Assembly (NCBI GenBank): GCA_963754065.1
Contig: CAVWFH010000005.1
Location: 1 to 64,000, forward strand
Source: JALORV01 sp963754065
GTDB taxonomy: Bacteria > Pseudomonadota > Gammaproteobacteria > Burkholderiales > Burkholderiaceae_F
Length of the DNA stretch: 64,000 nt
Direction of reading: 5' to 3'
Position numbers and translations under genes: made by a program. Numbering within the stretch: the first letter of the stretch is position 1; the number at the start of each line of letters is the position of its first letter. This document shows positions 28,901 through 37,678 of the stretch, in pieces. Under the pieces are notes generated by a model. That model was given only the letters and a program-made list of their open reading frames with translations. It did not search any database and was not told the origin of the DNA.

Positions 28901-30083
28901 TCCATTCGCCACGAAACCCGGAGAGCAGGTGCGCGCCGCCGCAATCGCGGAGGACACAAACACGACTAGGCTAGTCGTTGCTGTAAACCCAGCGCTTCCG
29001 GACGCTCCGAATCTAGCGGTTCTTACGCTCCGCAGTGGAGGCCCGCCTGATCCAGCACTCCGATCGTTGTCGGTGGGCAAGGGGGCGATCAGTCGCGTAA
29101 GCGCGAGCCCGGAAGCACGAGTGCTTGCAACCCTGTCACGCCTGTCCAGTTCAGGGGAAGTTGCGGTCTGGCGCTTCAAGGACGATTTCCAAGGCGTGGA
29201 GCAGCTTTACTCGCTCGGCACAGCGGACTTCAATGGCTTTGCTCCGAAGCGAATTGCACTAAGTCCAGACGGTAAATGGCTCGCCGTCTCGCTTGGCCCG
29301 GTCTCGAGGGCAGCTATCCGAGAACGTCCTTCTGTGGAAGCCTGGTGCGAGCGCAATGCCCTCGCATCCAAGATTCTTATCGTTCCTGTAGATAGGCCTG
29401 ATGGCCGAGCTTCGTTGGACACCAATCTCTGCTCGGGTCAACACGACATAGAAATTGCTTTCGACAGTGACAGCAAGGCTTTCGTGGCCGGAGGCGATGC
29501 GAACCGAGTGGGCGAAGAGCCCAGCGTTGGGCTGATACAGGCCTGGAGCGTCACTCGATCTACATGGGGGAGACTTGGTCCTGACATGAGGATGACACCC
29601 TTGGCTAACACGGTTAGCGAGGTTGCGTTGGCTAGACGAGAAGCAGACTCGCAATCTTTGGCAGCAGGTGGGCAGTATGGCGAGATCGACCTTTGGCAGC
29701 TTGGAAGCAGCCATACTCGCCAGTTTCGAATTGACTCCAGTCCAGTGTGGCTGCTCGCATTCGGCCCGAGTGGGTCCGGTCTCGCAGCGTCCGATGCACG
29801 GCACGTCATACGCGTCATGGATGTGAATCGTCCCGAATCACAGCCGTTGCGCCTCACCCCACGCAGTGATGTCGTCGGGACTCCGGGATTTCTTGCATTC
29901 GCGGGAAACGGTCGCTGGTTGGCGAGCGGGTCGTGGTCGCAGGTTGACGGAGGCGCCATCCATCTTTGGGATTTTGATGTCGCGTCACTTCGCAGCAAGC
30001 TATGTGCGCTCGTAAGAAGGCCAGGAGAGCACGGAGCGGAAATATCTGACTCGATGGGAAGCAACGGATACTGCCGATCCTGA
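25956..30083 (+). CDS. nSTAND1-type NTPase with transmembrane segment and C-terminal WD40 propeller
   Basis: 1375 residues. An N-terminal ~110-residue helical domain precedes the nSTAND1 signature CPYAGLEAFHDQKFFFGRE (116-133). Walker A is GIAGSGKSS (about 154-162), Walker B PILLVIDQFGE (about 237-247), followed by a winged-helix-like region with VEVKHEALLRNWP. A single hydrophobic segment near 553-574 (LIVGTTAIGLAFVGGLAWMY) precedes WD40 repeats covering about 640-1370 (e.g. TIWSIAFSRDGRLLAAGGFD, SIWSLAFSPSEDTLLVGDG). STAND proteins sense a ligand with the repeat domain, bind NTP and oligomerise to activate an effector, here presumably the TIR partner encoded eight bases overlapping upstream. 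Low-GC codon use marks it as acquired. Confidence 0.88.
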   Translation: MSSSFAEKRVIRYESAAELREANVQLMEALNRLLKQDESPEGEQSALRTLEAEIRAFLERGAATGSVVVDVGERTACQVLLDYWVSALSHAAPNVLRARLADFDKAQLPDLKDRPCPYAGLEAFHDQKFFFGREKAIESLLERVASTPLVVVQGIAGSGKSSIVNGGVLPLLRGKEHDPHYRVVGPFSPGNAVLERFAEALSLLIPHNGAEASAKTASLRTDPEQLVRMLNSTRGDPILLVIDQFGEVFTLSSESDRRAFSECVDALLKASDQNRVLLTLGEEFSARLDELVALRPYLALHARFSMSDWPMGYEDLLAAVEKPAAAVNLQFEAGIVDAMVKSVLASRETALSLLQFALNLLWARRDRNQITKEIYEGIGGSPQAALIAYADAFLARLRSDIERDEAARMLTELIFVDRLLAAHRQPMLRRDLQADGASCSSEVLEALAEYDFVRLTPTSDGQDEVVEVKHEALLRNWPTYQVWIDAKRERVRQRVAVSEAAQTWDRGGRSTTKNLLTGWQLQEVVNLSGLTSIERDYIRVSRRAVESAGAKRTRLIVGTTAIGLAFVGGLAWMYVDARQARKAEQQQVLLRTMATAREAAINGKFDRAIHAGLQATAGVPGVSLDARSDSLLFEQRVTLLSVLQSADDIRRFFVDSSAVFQAVAFHPTHPSALVVYGGTTGKAYVAGISETESAGHINVCGNALVTSIAFEPKGRWLAAGCANGTVSVWSTDSAKWEQLGETWQVSDRTIWSIAFSRDGRLLAAGGFDSQLKFNALGNDGVPSRHSLPLPRGDEPKGSIWSLAFSPSEDTLLVGDGIGQVLRCSPEIESVAWQCKASGNDSADKGNAIRALAFNPSGTRVAVGHWDGRVEILDQGLSPQSRQSVDVSQAPGAVYSLAFFENCGLSHLAVGKGDRLHYFKVTPMFVGPPPPGRCIDRPYASIGNEAYGIAVHKPSGLIAAATRGGYVAVINPAGEPERLRAVIPFATKPGEQVRAAAIAEDTNTTRLVVAVNPALPDAPNLAVLTLRSGGPPDPALRSLSVGKGAISRVSASPEARVLATLSRLSSSGEVAVWRFKDDFQGVEQLYSLGTADFNGFAPKRIALSPDGKWLAVSLGPVSRAAIRERPSVEAWCERNALASKILIVPVDRPDGRASLDTNLCSGQHDIEIAFDSDSKAFVAGGDANRVGEEPSVGLIQAWSVTRSTWGRLGPDMRMTPLANTVSEVALARREADSQSLAAGGQYGEIDLWQLGSSHTRQFRIDSSPVWLLAFGPSGSGLAASDARHVIRVMDVNRPESQPLRLTPRSDVVGTPGFLAFAGNGRWLASGSWSQVDGGAIHLWDFDVASLRSKLCALVRRPGEHGAEISDSMGSNGYCRS

Positions 30084-30461
30084 TCCGCAGGCCGTTCAGA
30101 GTTCGAGGCTTGGCTTGAGGGGCGCTGCAAGCGCAACAATGTCAACGGTAGCGCAGCGCGAAGGCGGGCGATTTGGGCTTGCTCCTCGCAAACACCAGAC
30201 TATCGGTCTTCAAGTCGGGACCGTAGCGCCTGGACTTCCCAAGATTGCATTCGGGCCAATCACCGCGAAAACGACATCTGGTCAGTATCTCGCCTGCCAC
30301 GCTTCACCTGTACCAGCTTCTACGCCTGGCTGAAAGAACCCCTTACCAATTTCATACCGAGCGCAAAAAGACGCGAGAGTGCTTCGCCTCTTTCGCGCGA
30401 CATTCGTTGCAAGCACGAGGGGCCGGGCTGTCCACCGAACAGTGGGAAATCCACTGGCCAC
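30084..30461. other. Intergenic region after the TIR/STAND island, nothing recognised
   Basis: About 380 bases between the convergent nSTAND gene and the TonB-like gene. Short open frames exist but none has a ribosome-binding site or recognisable sequence. Composition returns to high GC from about 30420. Confidence 0.4.
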
Positions 30462-32422
30462 TTAGTACAGCCGGATGGCCACGTCGAAGTGCCAGGTCCG
30501 GCGGATTTCGATCACGTCGTACTCGCTGGCCAGTCTCGGTGGGAACGCCTGATAGGGCATCTGGCTTTGCACGACGCGCCGTATCGCTTCGTCGATTTCG
30601 TCCACGCCGCTGGAGACGACGAACGTCACGGACTCCACCGAGCCGTCGCTGCGAATAGCCACCGTCACCATCGGATTCCGGTGAGGCCGCTTGACCGCCT
30701 CGCGGACGATGTCGAACGTCATGTTGAGCTCGATCTTCCGGGCAAAAGCTTCCGCGTAAAGAATGAGATCGACGTTGGTGTCGGTACGCCCGAAGAGCCG
30801 GCCTCGACGCACGCCGCTCGACGAGGGCAGAGGCTTGGTGGACGGGCCTGCTGCAGCCGAAGCCGCATCACGCCGGGCCGCTTCTTCGTCCAGTTGGCGT
30901 CCTATCGCACGGAGCCTTTCTTCTCGTCTTGCCTCTTCCTCTTGCGCGGCCGCGACCCGCGCCGCCTCCTGCCGCTTTGACTCCTGCCGCGCAGACTCTT
31001 GTCGCGCAGCTTCTTGCCGAGCGGCTTCCTGCCGCGTCGCCTCCTGACGTTCGGCCTCCCGCCGCGCGTTCTCGATTCGCTGAGCCTCCTGACGGGCAGC
31101 CTCCTGGCGCTCAGCCTCTTGCCGGGTGCCTCTTGCCGGGTTGCCTCTTGTCTGGCCGCTTCCCGGCGTGCAGCCTCCTGACGTTGCGCGTCCTGTCGCG
31201 CGGCTTCGTCCCGTTCAGCCTCTCGACGGGCGGCTTCCTGGCGCTCGGCGGTCTGCCGGGCGGCCGCCTGCCGCTCCGCCTCCTGGCGTTCGGCCTGCCG
31301 CCTCGCGAACTCGACCCGCTCAGCTTCCTCGCGGACGGCCGCTTGCCGCGCCGCTTCCTGTCGGGCTGCCGCCTGCCGCACAGTTTCTTGCCTTTCGGTT
31401 TCCCGCCGCGCCGTCTCGATCCGCTCGGTTTCCCGGCGCACCGTTTCCTGGCGCACCGTCTCCTGGCGTTCAGCCTCGAGGCGTGCGTTCTCGACTCGCT
31501 CCGCTTCCCGACGGGCGGCCTCCTGCCGCGCGGCCTCGTCGCGCTCGGCCTCCCGCCTTGCCTTCTCGATCCGCTCAGCTTCGCGACGGCCAGCCTCCTG
31601 GCGCTCGGCCTCGATCCGAGCCGCCTCCAGTTGCGCCGCCTGCCGCCGCGTCTCCTGCTGCACCCGATCGAGATTTGCACGTTCAACCGCTCGCTCCCGC
31701 GCCTCCGCGTCGATTCGCTCCTGCACGGCATCGTCGGTATTGCCGGGCGCGAGCTTCACGCTGTCCGTACTCGGAGCGCCTGGCGCCGCGGCGATCGCGG
31801 GTGCGGGTGCCGATGGAACGGCAGGCAACGGCAGCGCGGCCTCGTCGGGTCGCTCCCTGGCGATCACTGCCGGCCCGGGAATTGGTGAGGGCGTCGCGTC
31901 ATCTGACCCTCCAGTGCGCAAAGGCGCTTTCGCCAAAGCCGCATCGGCCGAGGCGCTTGGCGCTGCCTTGGACGCTGCCGTTGTCTTGGACGTTGCCTTC
32001 GACCTGGACGTCGCATTCGACTTGGACTGTGCTGGCGCCTTGGGCGGTGCCTTCGACCTGGACCGTGCCGTCCGCTCGGCGCGTGCCGTCGTCTTGGCTG
32101 TGGGCGCAATCGCTTCGGCTGTCCGGTCCGGCGTGGGCGCGGGGGAAACAAATAGTGTCTGGGCCGACCGACGGGCGACCGGAGGCTCGATCGGCGGCTG
32201 CAACGGCCCGCTGTCCACCGCACTCGCCGGCGTCGAGGCTGTGACCTGCGCCGGCACGAGCAGGACACGCAGATCGGGCGCCTCGATCCGTCGCTCCCGC
32301 CAGGGAAAGCCGAAGCCCGGGAGCCCATGTCCCTGGCCACTGAAGGTCAGGCTCAACAGCAGTGCGTGAAACAGCAGCGAGAGCAGGAATGCGAAAGCCA
32401 GCCGCCTGCCTTCGCCGCTCAT
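30462..32422 (-). CDS. TonB/TolA-like energy transducer with long charged coiled coil, frameshifted
   Basis: About 653 residues when one missing base is restored. N-terminal membrane anchor FAFLLSLLFHALLLSLTFSG, Ala/Lys/Ser-rich linker, then a very long Glu/Arg/Gln/Ala helix (ERQEAARREAERDEAARQEA units, roughly genome 31720-30900) as in TolA, and a TonB C-terminal domain (PMVTVAIRSDGSVESVTFVV, HFDVAIRLY). The frame breaks near 31127: the unit CAAGAGGCAACCCGG is followed by a copy lacking one A, after which the heptads continue in another frame until TonB. It would span the periplasm to energise or brace the outer membrane. Start ATG 32422 puts the membrane helix at the N-terminus. The repeat makes slippage or misassembly equally plausible. 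Confidence 0.75.
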
Positions 32423-33039
32423 GCGACGGCTCCGCCGCTGGCCGCGGCCGGCGGGTCGCGGAGATCGCGCCGGCATTGGCTTCGGTGGCGGCGTCCGCGC
32501 AGCGCCGGAACTTATCGAACCCAAGCGCGCTCCGTCCTCACTGCTCGGGCACAGTGGTTGGCGCGGGGCAGAAACGGCTCCCGCCTATGCGGCCGCCGAG
32601 CTGACAAGCCCACCGGTCATCGATTTTCCTCTTCACCTCGGAGACTCCCGCGCACGGCATGCTGTGCAGACGGTCCGAATCATGGGGCGATGCATCGAGG
32701 GCGTCCACCAAACGCTGTCCACGCCGGTGACACGATGCCTCAGTGACTGGATCGATGAGTGCCGGGCTGCCCCTGACTCATCGGGCACACCGAATCTGTT
32801 CCACCACAGCAGTTTCGTAGCCATTGCTGATGTAAGGACGTGACTGTGGGGCGACAGATCGGCTGCAATGATTCTCATGTAACGCACAGGCCGGCCAGTT
32901 GTACGGATGCGTTCCGAACGATTGACGCACCGTCTCCTCGATGGAAAGCCGGCCTCGCTATGGAACGACGGGCACTCGGTCGCAACCATCGGGCGCCCAC
33001 TCCTTCTCACGGCGGCACTTGAATAGGTACAGTGCCGGC
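32423..33039. other. Intergenic region between tonB-like and haem oxygenase genes
   Basis: About 620 bases that must hold two divergent promoters. Several open frames cross it, but none shows a start signal or familiar protein. No PpsR box of the form TGT-N12-ACA found. Confidence 0.35.
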
Positions 33040-33729
33040 ATGCCAATGACTGCTTCGTCGTCCGCCAACCTCTCGCCGCAAGCACAACAGCCGTTGACGA
33101 CCGCGCTGCGGGAAGGCACTGCGGAGTTGCATCGCGAAGCAGAGCGTGCCGGGATCATGCGCGACTTGTTGCGCGGCCGCGTAGATCGCGGCGGTTACTG
33201 TTCCTTGTTGCGCAATCTACTTGCCCTGTATCGGACGCTGGAGTCCGGCCTGACGCAGCTTGCCGCAGACCCTGTGATTTCCCAGGTCTCGCTTCCGGCG
33301 CTTGCGCGCGGCGCGGCGATCGCGAGCGATCTTGACGTGCTGCATAGCGGTTGCTGGGAGGCGGAGATTCCCGTTACGCCGGCGATGGCTCGATATGTCG
33401 AACGGCTCGACGAGGCCACGCGGGCCGATCCCGTCATGCTGGTGGCGCACGCCTATGTCCGCTACCTCGGCGACCTGAGCGGTGGACAGATCGTCCGCCG
33501 CGCGATTGCATCCGCTCTCGCACTCACGGAGGACTCAGGACTGTCGTTCTATCGGTTCTCGGAAGCACCTCAAGTGCTGGCAGCACGGCTTCGTTCGGCG
33601 CTTGACTCGATTGTGCTGACGCCCGCAGAACAAGCGCGGCTCGTGGACGAGGCCAGGCTCGCGTTCCGTTACCACATCGAACTATTCGAGGAACTCCGCG
33701 ACGCCGCTGAACCGTCGGTCGCGCGATGA
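33040..33729 (+). CDS. Biliverdin-producing haem oxygenase
   Basis: Opens haem to biliverdin IXalpha, CO and iron in the cytoplasm. 229 residues from ATG 33040. The N-terminal region LREGTAELHREAERAGIMRD carries the expected proximal His, and VAHAYVRYLGDLSGGQIVRR is the distal-helix signature of HO-1-type enzymes. It is convergent with the bacteriophytochrome gene 13 bases away, which strongly suggests that its product supplies the phytochrome chromophore. The start has no good ribosome-binding site; Met at 33046 is equally possible. Confidence 0.92.
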   Translation: MPMTASSSANLSPQAQQPLTTALREGTAELHREAERAGIMRDLLRGRVDRGGYCSLLRNLLALYRTLESGLTQLAADPVISQVSLPALARGAAIASDLDVLHSGCWEAEIPVTPAMARYVERLDEATRADPVMLVAHAYVRYLGDLSGGQIVRRAIASALALTEDSGLSFYRFSEAPQVLAARLRSALDSIVLTPAEQARLVDEARLAFRYHIELFEELRDAAEPSVAR

Positions 33730-33742
33730 CGTCGCCGCTGAC

Positions 33743-35905
33743 CTAGCGGCCGTTGGCGCGAATCTTGGTGTAGAGCGTCGCGGCACGCCGTGCCGAGGCC
33801 TCGACTTCCTCGAGGAGCGGTGCCATTTCCGGCCCGACTCCGGCGTCGGCGATGTCCATGGCCGCCAGACTTGCGTTGGCCATGATTGCGCCGATCACTT
33901 TGTCGGGTGTGCGTTCCCCGGTTGCATCCAGGGCATTCGACAGCGAACGTTCTAGCTGCAGCCGTGCGGCGGCGGTGCGCTTTCGGTCCGTCAGGTCCAC
34001 CAGAGTCAGCATGTAGCCGAGGACCGTTCCATCGCGGCCTGGCACGACTTCAGCGCGCATCTGCAACGGCACGAGTCTCGTGCCACCGGCCCTTAACATC
34101 AGCTCGCCACGCCACGAGGTGTGCTCGTCCAGGAGTCGTGCGAGCAGTTCACGGACGCTATGGGCATCATCGAACGCGCCGGCCAGCCCCTGCAGGCTTT
34201 GCAGTTCGACATGGGTGCGGCCGACCAGCCGATAGAACGCATCGTTCGAAAAGAGCAGCCGCCCGCCAGGGTTGGCGATGACGACCGGCTCGTTGGAGGT
34301 GAGCACTGTGCTGCGCAGCTGCTCCACCTGATGCTCGGCGATAAGCAGGCGTACGGCGTGCACCTGGACGATGATGTCGATCAGCGCCGTGCCGATCGCG
34401 CGTGCCAGCACGAGCTCGGCACTTGACCACGGCAGCGCCGTGCCGCGAACGATTTCCGACCACGCAGCAAACGAGCGACGCGGCGAAAGGTGCATCGGAT
34501 CATCGCCGATCACTGGCTTGGACGGATCGCCCGCCCACGTCACCGACTGCAGCTGCTCCTTGCGGAACCACATCAGGAAGTCGGGCCGTGATGTCGAAAG
34601 GCGCATCGCCAATACGCCGCTCGCCATGGGCGTCAGTGACTCGAGCGAGCGATCGAGCCGGCCGATCGCATTGGTCGCGTACAGCGCCTCACTGCCTTGT
34701 GCGTCGACCCAACGCAGCATCGCCTGCAACTCCGGCGTGGACGGCACGTCGCCCGCGCACGTGATCTCGCCGTCATGGAAGAGCGCGGCGCCGGTTGCAT
34801 CGAGTGGTTGCAGCAGTACCCGCGGATTCCGGAACAGCGCCAGCCGCCAGTCGCCGTCGGTGGAAGTCGCCTCGATCAGACGCTGCTCGAGGCGGCGCAC
34901 CAGTATCGCCACCTGCGCGTGCGCGTAGTTCTCGATGGCGGCGATGCGCGTGGCAATCACTTCAGCGAGCAGTTCGCAGGCGGCACGCACGGCGTAGCGA
35001 AGGTTGCGTGGGGCGTAGTGGTGGCACGCAATCAGTCCCCAAAGCCGGCCCTCGCGCACCAACGAGGCGACCAGGGTTGCGGTGACTCCCATGTTCTTCA
35101 GGTACTGAATGTGCAGCGGTGACATGCTGCGCAGGTAAGACAGCGACATGTCGAGCTGTTTGCCATCCGGCAGCAGCGGCGGCTCCAGAGGTGCGGCCTG
35201 GTATTCGACATCGACCAGGACGCGCACACGGTTGCGGATGTACAACTCCCGCGCTCTCTGCGGGATGTCGGTGGCGGGATACTGGTGTCCCAGCAAGGAC
35301 TCGAGACGTGCATGCCGAGCCTCGGCAATGATCTTGCCGTGCCCGTCAGGGTCGAAGCGGTAAACCATGACCCGGTCGTAGCCGGTCAGGTCTCGGATCG
35401 CGCCGACCACCGCATGACTGAGCGCGCCGATATTGGAGGCAGCACTGATGCGCTCGACGGCTGCGTTGACTCGATCCAACAGCGCGTCGGTGTCGCACTC
35501 GACCGTCTCGATACCGGTGTCCTGCAGGTCGATCGTCGCCAGGGGTTCCAGTTCGAGCACCAGGCCGACGCCCGCAATCCGGTGGACGCTACCTTCGAAG
35601 TCAACGACTCCCGTTCCGATCTGCACACGACCGCGCAGCCGAGTCGGTTCGACCAGAGGTTCCTTGGTAACACTCTCGACAGCCGCACTGAGGTCGCCGC
35701 CCAGAGCGGCAAGCGGCCGTTGCAGCAACTGTGTTGCGCTGCGGCCGAACAGATGCTCGCAATTGGCGCTGACCTGGATGACCGCAAAGTCGGGCTCGCG
35801 CAATACGAGCAGAACGCCGTGAGGCTGCACCGAGCCCGCAAGGTGGATGAGCTCACGCTCGCAGTTGGTGAGGTCCGCCTGCCCGAATGCCGGACTGCCA
35901 AGCAC
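33743..35905 (-). CDS. bphP: Bacteriophytochrome, PAS-GAF-PHY-PAS without histidine kinase
   Basis: Red/far-red photoreceptor, 720 residues. The biliverdin-binding Cys is at about residue 15 (NCERELIHLAGSVQPHG). The GAF domain has GYDRVMVYRFDPDGHGKIIA and the YPATDIPQRARELY loop with the key Asp; the PHY tongue has PRRSFAAWSEIVRG. A PAS domain follows (VVIANPGGRLLFSNDAFYRL) and the end is a short HisKA-like helical pair (IMANASLAAMDIADAGVG) with no ATPase domain. This architecture matches the Bradyrhizobium/Rhodopseudomonas phytochromes that relieve PpsR repression by direct contact. GTG start two bases after the ppsR stop: one operon. Confidence 0.93.
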   Translation of the reverse strand: MLGSPAFGQADLTNCERELIHLAGSVQPHGVLLVLREPDFAVIQVSANCEHLFGRSATQLLQRPLAALGGDLSAAVESVTKEPLVEPTRLRGRVQIGTGVVDFEGSVHRIAGVGLVLELEPLATIDLQDTGIETVECDTDALLDRVNAAVERISAASNIGALSHAVVGAIRDLTGYDRVMVYRFDPDGHGKIIAEARHARLESLLGHQYPATDIPQRARELYIRNRVRVLVDVEYQAAPLEPPLLPDGKQLDMSLSYLRSMSPLHIQYLKNMGVTATLVASLVREGRLWGLIACHHYAPRNLRYAVRAACELLAEVIATRIAAIENYAHAQVAILVRRLEQRLIEATSTDGDWRLALFRNPRVLLQPLDATGAALFHDGEITCAGDVPSTPELQAMLRWVDAQGSEALYATNAIGRLDRSLESLTPMASGVLAMRLSTSRPDFLMWFRKEQLQSVTWAGDPSKPVIGDDPMHLSPRRSFAAWSEIVRGTALPWSSAELVLARAIGTALIDIIVQVHAVRLLIAEHQVEQLRSTVLTSNEPVVIANPGGRLLFSNDAFYRLVGRTHVELQSLQGLAGAFDDAHSVRELLARLLDEHTSWRGELMLRAGGTRLVPLQMRAEVVPGRDGTVLGYMLTLVDLTDRKRTAAARLQLERSLSNALDATGERTPDKVIGAIMANASLAAMDIADAGVGPEMAPLLEEVEASARRAATLYTKIRANGR

Positions 35906-35907
35906 GG

Positions 35908-37284
35908 TCAGTTGGCGCGCGGAGGCGCGTCTTCCGACGGGGGACTGGGGCCGATGTTCAGGCGCTGCAAACCGGCCTGCAACGCACCTTCGCTGATACC
36001 GAGTAGGCGCGCCGCTTCGCTTGTGCGGCCGGCCGCGCGGTCGAGTGCCGCGCGGACGAAGTGCCGCTCGGCGTGTTCGGCGACCTCGCGCATCAGATTC
36101 GGCAGATCGAACGTGCCCACCTGGACGGTCAACAATTCGACAAGGGCCGCCACGGAATTACCGGGCACAGCCGCTTCCTCGCTGCGCCGGATCGTAAATC
36201 CGATGCATTCCTGGTCACCGTCGGGCAGCAGCACGGCGGTGCACTCCACCATGGCCCCGGCCGTGGTCGTCGCGCTGAACGAAGGAACGATGCCGCCTTG
36301 CCGGGCGGCGGAAAGCACTGCGGCAAAGCCCTTGACGGGTGTAATCCAGTCCGCCAGCGATCGCCCCAGCAAGCTCGCTTCCTCGCGCTCCGCGGCCAGG
36401 TTGATGAATGCCGGATTGGCCATTCGGACGCGACCGCTGGAATCGGCAATCACCACGGCATCCGGCAGTCGTTCCACCAGGGTGGCCAGCCGGACGTGAT
36501 CAGGTTCGACCTCCTGCGAGTCGACCGCGTGCGCTCGCACCATCAGAAGCGTGGTTTCGGGCGAACGGAGCGGCGTCGCCGAAATGTTGACCATCAGACT
36601 GCGCCCGGCCAGACGCGAGCGCACTTCTGCCTGGCTGCCACTGCTCCGCGCCTGCGCCAGCAGCTCGTCGATCGCCGGTCGAGAACCGGGATCGATTCCC
36701 AAAATAAATGGCGAACCGGCCAGGCTTTCAAGTGGTACGTCGAGTAGCTGCGCGGCGGCCCGGTTGGCCTCGACGATGGTCAGCGTTGCCGCATCGAGCA
36801 CGAACACGGCATCGGTCGCGACGTGGAACAGCGCGCGGTAACGCGCTTCCGACTGGCGGCCCTTCCAATAGTCGCGCTCCAGGCGCTGTTGCGCTTCAAC
36901 GAAGCGCTGCTGAATCGCGCTTATCGCGCGCAGATCTTGACCGACCGCGAGCACCCGTCCCTGCTCGCCCAGTCGAATCGCCGCCCACGCAATAGGAAGG
37001 TCGACGCCAGACGACGACGGATGATTGACTTCGCGACGCCGCGAAACTCCGGTGCTCACGGCTTCCTTCAGCAGCTGTTCGATCTTGCGACGGGTTTCCA
37101 GAGTCGCGGTGTCGACCCAGAATCGGCCCGTCCATTCCTGCATCGAAGGAGTCAGCGCGTCACCACCGAGCTCGACGGCTTGTATGAGGCCGTCGGCGCC
37201 GAGTACGAGCGCGATGTCACCCGCCACGCGCACGAAGGTGGCTGCCAGCTCAGGCGCGTAATCGGACAGCGCGCTGAGGTCCAT
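35908..37284 (-). CDS. ppsR: Photosynthesis repressor PpsR/CrtJ
   Basis: Redox- and light-responsive repressor of bacteriochlorophyll, carotenoid and antenna genes. About 458 residues from ATG 37284. Order: N-terminal PAS (GDIALVLGADGLIQAVELGG), Q-linker helix, two PAS domains (FHVATDAVFVLDAATLTIVE; LVERLPDAVVIADSSGRVRM) and a Fis-type helix-turn-helix (RTSEAARLLGISEGALQAGL). The only two Cys lie in the third PAS part (VECTAVL and QECIGF, 12 residues apart); the HTH has none, unlike Rhodobacter. A GTG 25 codons upstream (37359) is an alternative start; neither has a clear ribosome site. Its targets in this window are the paired boxes before bchE, crtI, crtD/crtE and bchC. Confidence 0.9.
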   Translation of the reverse strand: MDLSALSDYAPELAATFVRVAGDIALVLGADGLIQAVELGGDALTPSMQEWTGRFWVDTATLETRRKIEQLLKEAVSTGVSRRREVNHPSSSGVDLPIAWAAIRLGEQGRVLAVGQDLRAISAIQQRFVEAQQRLERDYWKGRQSEARYRALFHVATDAVFVLDAATLTIVEANRAAAQLLDVPLESLAGSPFILGIDPGSRPAIDELLAQARSSGSQAEVRSRLAGRSLMVNISATPLRSPETTLLMVRAHAVDSQEVEPDHVRLATLVERLPDAVVIADSSGRVRMANPAFINLAAEREEASLLGRSLADWITPVKGFAAVLSAARQGGIVPSFSATTTAGAMVECTAVLLPDGDQECIGFTIRRSEEAAVPGNSVAALVELLTVQVGTFDLPNLMREVAEHAERHFVRAALDRAAGRTSEAARLLGISEGALQAGLQRLNIGPSPPSEDAPPRAN

Positions 37285-37678
37285 GTGCCGAATGGGATGC
37301 TGTGCCACTCCCTCTTCCAAACCGGAGCTTCCACGCTCCGTCGAGATAGTTAAAACCACGTGTATTCAGTTTACGCCACGGACTGCAGAGCGATCGGTAT
37401 TGAACGTGGAACTCGCAATTTCTCGCGCGTTTCGCCCGATCAGTGGTGTGTTGGCGGCACAGCGAGCGCAGCCTTTCGCGGCCGGTACGCCAGTCCCGCG
37501 CGGCCGGCGGACGAACGGTCCGGGGAGCTTCAGGCTCCGCACGCCGGCTTCATGGCGTGCAGGCAGGAGACTCTCGTCGCCATGGCGCATTGTCCGAGGC
37601 GACGATTCAGGGGGCCCGTGACCCCTCGTCGCCACGTGCCGGTATGCTCGCGCCGCAACTCTACTCACGCAGACACCC
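37285..37678. promoter_or_regulatory. Divergent ppsR/bchI promoter region
   Basis: Nearly 400 bases separating ppsR and bchI. TGTATTCAGTTTACG at about 37361 resembles a contracted half-pair of the PpsR motif but lacks the 12-base spacing. No full TGT-N12-ACA site seen, so bchID may not be under direct PpsR control here. Confidence 0.35.

Noticed and set aside
30929..31888. Long plus-strand frames opposite the TonB/TolA-like gene
   Set aside because: Leu/Pro/Arg-rich shadows of the Glu/Arg codon repeats.
37361..37376. TGTATTCAGTTTACG upstream of ppsR as a PpsR autoregulatory box
   Set aside because: Spacing between half-sites is too short compared with the TGT-N12-ACA seen at four other promoters.
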